Positions 61,698-64,000 of a stretch of DNA of 64,000 nt are shown here, one piece after another. A program made the translations under genes and the position numbers. The notes below the pieces were generated by a model. It was not told the DNA's origin. It ran no database searches and worked only from the letters and a program-made list of their open reading frames with translations. Every line of letters starts with the position of its first letter. Position 1 is the stretch's first letter. Source of the DNA: Congeria kusceri (taxonomy: Eukaryota > Mollusca > Bivalvia > Myida > Dreissenidae); NCBI GenBank assembly GCA_027627225.1, contig CM051033.1, positions 53,168,410-53,232,409 of the forward strand. Direction: 5' to 3'.

Positions 61698-62639
61698 GTA
61701 CATGTATGGTGGCATAGAAATGCCATACGATAACCACTTAAGGTTCGCGAAAACATTCGTGTTAACTATTTAGCGTTCGCGAACAGATTCGTGTAACCAC
61801 TTGTTTATTTTGATACGTATCTGGTTATTAAAATAGCGTTTGCGAATATTGTTCTGCAAGATATGTTATTATTATACTAAATGGCCTGTAAGTACACAGA
61901 ACTGACATTAGATACATTTTCTTGGGGTAGCGAAGTCTTCCAAATTATCCTACTAAAACGAATATTATCATGATAATTATCTTACAACGCGAATCTTAAC
62001 TAGTTAATATTCGTGACACAACTAAATATGTGCGCGAGGTTTTCCGCATTATCTTACCAACAAAAAATATTATCATGATAGTTATCTGACAACGCGAATC
62101 TTACCTAAATAATATTCGTGTAACCACTTAATTCCGCGCGAGGTCTTTATTAATTTACTAACAAGATTATTATCATGATAATTATTTGACAACGCTAATA
62201 TTAACTAGATAATATTCGTGTTACCAGTTAATTCGGCGCGAGGTCTTCTTTATCTTTCTAACACGAATAGTATCATTATAATTTTCTGACAACGCGAATC
62301 TTACCTAGATAATATTCGTGTTACCACTTAATTCCGCGCGAGGTCTTCATTATCTTTTCTGATACGAATATTATCTTGATAATTCTCTGACAACGCGAAT
62401 CTCAACAAGATAATATTTGTGATACCACCTAAGTTTTTATTAACTGAAATGTTGATGGTAGTTATGGGCAGTTTCAGGCCTGTTTTTTCATTATGCAAAT
62501 AAATATCATACGCCTAAAAAAAGTCGCAAACGCTATTAAGATATAAGATAAATAACATGAAACTTAAGTGGTAACACGAAACTTTTCGAAAACCTGAAGT
62601 AGTTATCGTAAAGCAGTTATCTGCCACCATATACATGTA
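61698..62639 (-). mobile_element. Complete foldback/TIR element with internal satellite
   Basis: The left end tacatgtatggtggcatag and ccatacgataaccactta mirrors the right end agttatcgtaaagcagttat and ctgccaccatatacatgta. Inner repeats of about 100 bases start at about 61964, 62066, 62164, 62264 and 62365, each with attatcatgataattat, tgacaacgcgaatctta and cgcgcgaggtcttc. Reversed, right end plus units match 5986-7740. No coding capacity. Confidence 0.7.
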
Positions 62640-62865
62640 GCGTGACCAATTAAATTGTTGTTTTTTGTTGTTTTTAGTGTACGTTGAAATGTAAGGTAAC
62701 CTAATATGAAACAATTTCTCCTGGGGATATATACATATGCTTAGGTTTCATGAAAACTGTTATAAAACATCGATAAGTTGATAAACATTTAAACTACTAT
62801 AACCTTTATTCTGCAACGACCAGGTAATATGAATAAAAATATATGTTATTAGAAGTCGGCCTTAC

Positions 62866-63000
62866 CTTCACATAATTGCTTGAGGTCCTGTTTGTGTTTG
62901 TCTGCCTGTTCACTGAGGTCCTGCTTGTGTTTGTCTGCCTGTTCACTGAGGTCCTGGTTGTGTTGGTATGCCTGTTCACTGAGGTCCTGTTTGTGTTTGT
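62866..63000 (-). CDS. Exon: hendecad coiled-coil repeat
   Basis: Acceptor ttctggcag and donor GTAAGG flank 135 bases that read as four 11-residue units of KHKQDLSEQAD type and end in KQLCE. Units are 33 bases long and almost identical (gaggtcctgtttgtgtttgt on the plus strand). Leu and Ala recur at fixed places in each 11-mer, as in right-handed or extended coiled coils. Phase 1 at both ends lets unit number change without harm and fits the next exon at 55736. The acceptor lies four bases from a retroelement 3' end (63005 onward). Confidence 0.75.
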
Positions 63001-63004
63001 CTGC

Positions 63005-63480
63005 CAGAAAAGAACAGAACAGAACAACACGTTTATTTTCACCCAAGTATATACATATACAATAAGGGCAATATAACAAAGCTAACTATTTAATGAATTA
63101 TTGACTTCCAATAATTCTTTCGCTCGATAAAGCGTTATAATGATCGATATATAAGGGGGGTATTTACAATAACAAGTGATAATACTAATACAAATACTAA
63201 AACTAATACTACTAATAATAATAATGAAAATAATAATAATAATATTGTTATCAACATAATATCATAGTAAATGTACAAAAATTCAAATTGTTAGTTTTTC
63301 CTCGGGGTTGAGATCGTAGGGAATGACTGCTAGTGATTAGCGTCGGTAGTTATAGTGGTTTCGGTGAACACAAGCGAATTTTCTCGGGATTTACGCTCGA
63401 GTGCACCAGAGCATGGGGCGATGTTGAACTTGATGTCGAATGCAAGATGGTGGATCTATTATGCGAGGTAATTACTCTAA
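63005..63480 (-). repeat. Inverted, ORF-less copy of the 53.2-54.06 kb retroelement region
   Basis: On the minus strand it ends with gctttgttatattgccctta, ggtgaaaataaacgtg and ttctgttctgttc, preceded by the ATT-type tract (63205-63250) and, at 63370-63467, the exon-like block. No poly-A lies at its end; the coiled-coil exon's acceptor follows at once. Confidence 0.75.
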
Positions 63481-64000
63481 AAAGTTACTCTAATTATAAA
63501 ATTATACAATAGGCACACAAAAAAGCTAATACTATCAGTAATACATAGTAAACATGTTTACTGGCACATTTATTTATGGTACAAAAATGCATTAAAAAAA
63601 AAATAAGTTGGTAATATTTTGCATTCTAGTATATGTACATTTAACAATAGCGATAAGGCAAAGGTACATTTTAGATGATATGTTGTTAACTTTTGTTATA
63701 TAAACAACTGGTTAAGTAAAACAATTAAATGACATTTATGTCGAGGTGAGTGCTTGAGAATATGGGTTACACAGATGTTAAAGGATCGCATAATCACATA
63801 ATTTGATACAAACCGAGATTGATTTATGATAAAGGAAGACTGAGTATAAGCAAAGGTTGTTAGGAATGTCATTGGTAGCTGGTGGCATTGGCCGTCTAAA
63901 TACAGTAAAGCACAGAATCTAAATAAATAAATGCAAACATGAATTATTGACTATTAAATGAATAGCTGTTTACAGATTGCTATTGGTAAACTTAGATTAT
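63481..64000. other. Right-edge sequence, no feature seen
   Basis: Nothing supportable. Upstream exons of the minus-strand gene may lie beyond the window. Confidence 0.4.

Larger units (their letters stand above)
43659..63000 (-). pseudogene. Multi-exon gene: coiled-coil repeats, MAM domain, Ly6/uPAR-like domain (5' partial, broken)
   Basis: Eight minus-strand exons, each with AG and GT borders, give a protein with an 11-residue repeat coiled coil, a short Cys linker, one MAM domain and a C-terminal three-finger (Ly6/uPAR-like) domain. Reading phases agree at 62866/55736 (phase 1), 55695/55335 (phase 1), 54514/47486 (phase 0), 45063/44317 and 44252/43730 (phase 0). At 55166/54647 the phase agrees only if one 23-base duplicate is discounted. 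The join 47385/45163 (phase 0 to 1) does not fit, so an exon may be lost or these are two genes. MAM and three-finger domains are extracellular adhesion or recognition modules; secretion is inferred, since no signal peptide is in the window. A frame-shifting duplication and a TGA break the MAM part. The intron 47487-54513 holds a LINE. Confidence 0.65.

Overview
This is eukaryotic, AT-rich, intron-bearing and very repeat-dense DNA. It carries a long NLR-type LRR exon, several families of decayed non-LTR retroelements, a tRNA-derived SINE, MITE-like foldbacks and many minisatellite arrays. The repeat types and the LRR style (units with DLSLCEHLESI and ALHGLNIKSLSL) look like a heterodont bivalve mollusc, most likely a Dreissena-type mussel. 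That assignment comes from recall of similar sequences, not from a search.

Layout. 1-3345 (+): the last exon of a NACHT/LRR receptor gene, open from the left edge. 4.6-8.2 kb: a minisatellite, a foldback element with an internal satellite, and a MITE with a (TA)n tract. 10.1-10.9 kb: a GC-rich 58-bp minisatellite. 11081-27768: an 8.2-8.5 kb tandem segmental duplication that carries MITE-like modules, hairpins and a dead LINE tail in each copy. 28.0-29.5 kb (-): a dead LINE reverse transcriptase. 30.4-34.7 kb (+): a decayed, intron-containing Mutator-like transposase followed by a DEDDh-exonuclease-like segment. 35.7-42.8 kb: a SINE, an E-box minisatellite, foldback MITEs, a 140-bp array and a retroelement tail.

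43.6-63.0 kb (-): one multi-exon gene assembled here from splice sites and reading phases. In gene order it has a hendecad (11-residue) coiled-coil repeat exon (62866-63000), a small Cys exon (55695-55736), a MAM domain split over three exons (55166-55335, 54514-54647, 47385-47486) and a C-terminal Ly6/uPAR-like three-finger domain over three exons (45063-45163, 44252-44317, 43659-43730). A nearly complete LINE (about 47.8-54.06 kb, opposite strand) sits in the intron that splits the MAM domain. The MAM exons carry a 23-bp duplication that shifts the frame and an in-frame TGA, so this allele looks broken. Decayed duplicates of the three-finger exon lie on both sides of the intact one. One exon-to-exon join (47385 to 45163) does not match in phase, so an exon may be missing or the two halves may be separate genes.

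The introns and flanks of that gene are filled with direct-repeat arrays of 140-180 bp (45.7-46.9, 57.2-57.8 and 59.1-60.5 kb), a 38-bp array (58.2-58.6 kb) and a second foldback element (61.7-62.6 kb) related to the one at 6-7.7 kb. The rest is intergenic or intronic sequence in which no gene is supportable. I could run no search, so family names rest on motifs read by eye.
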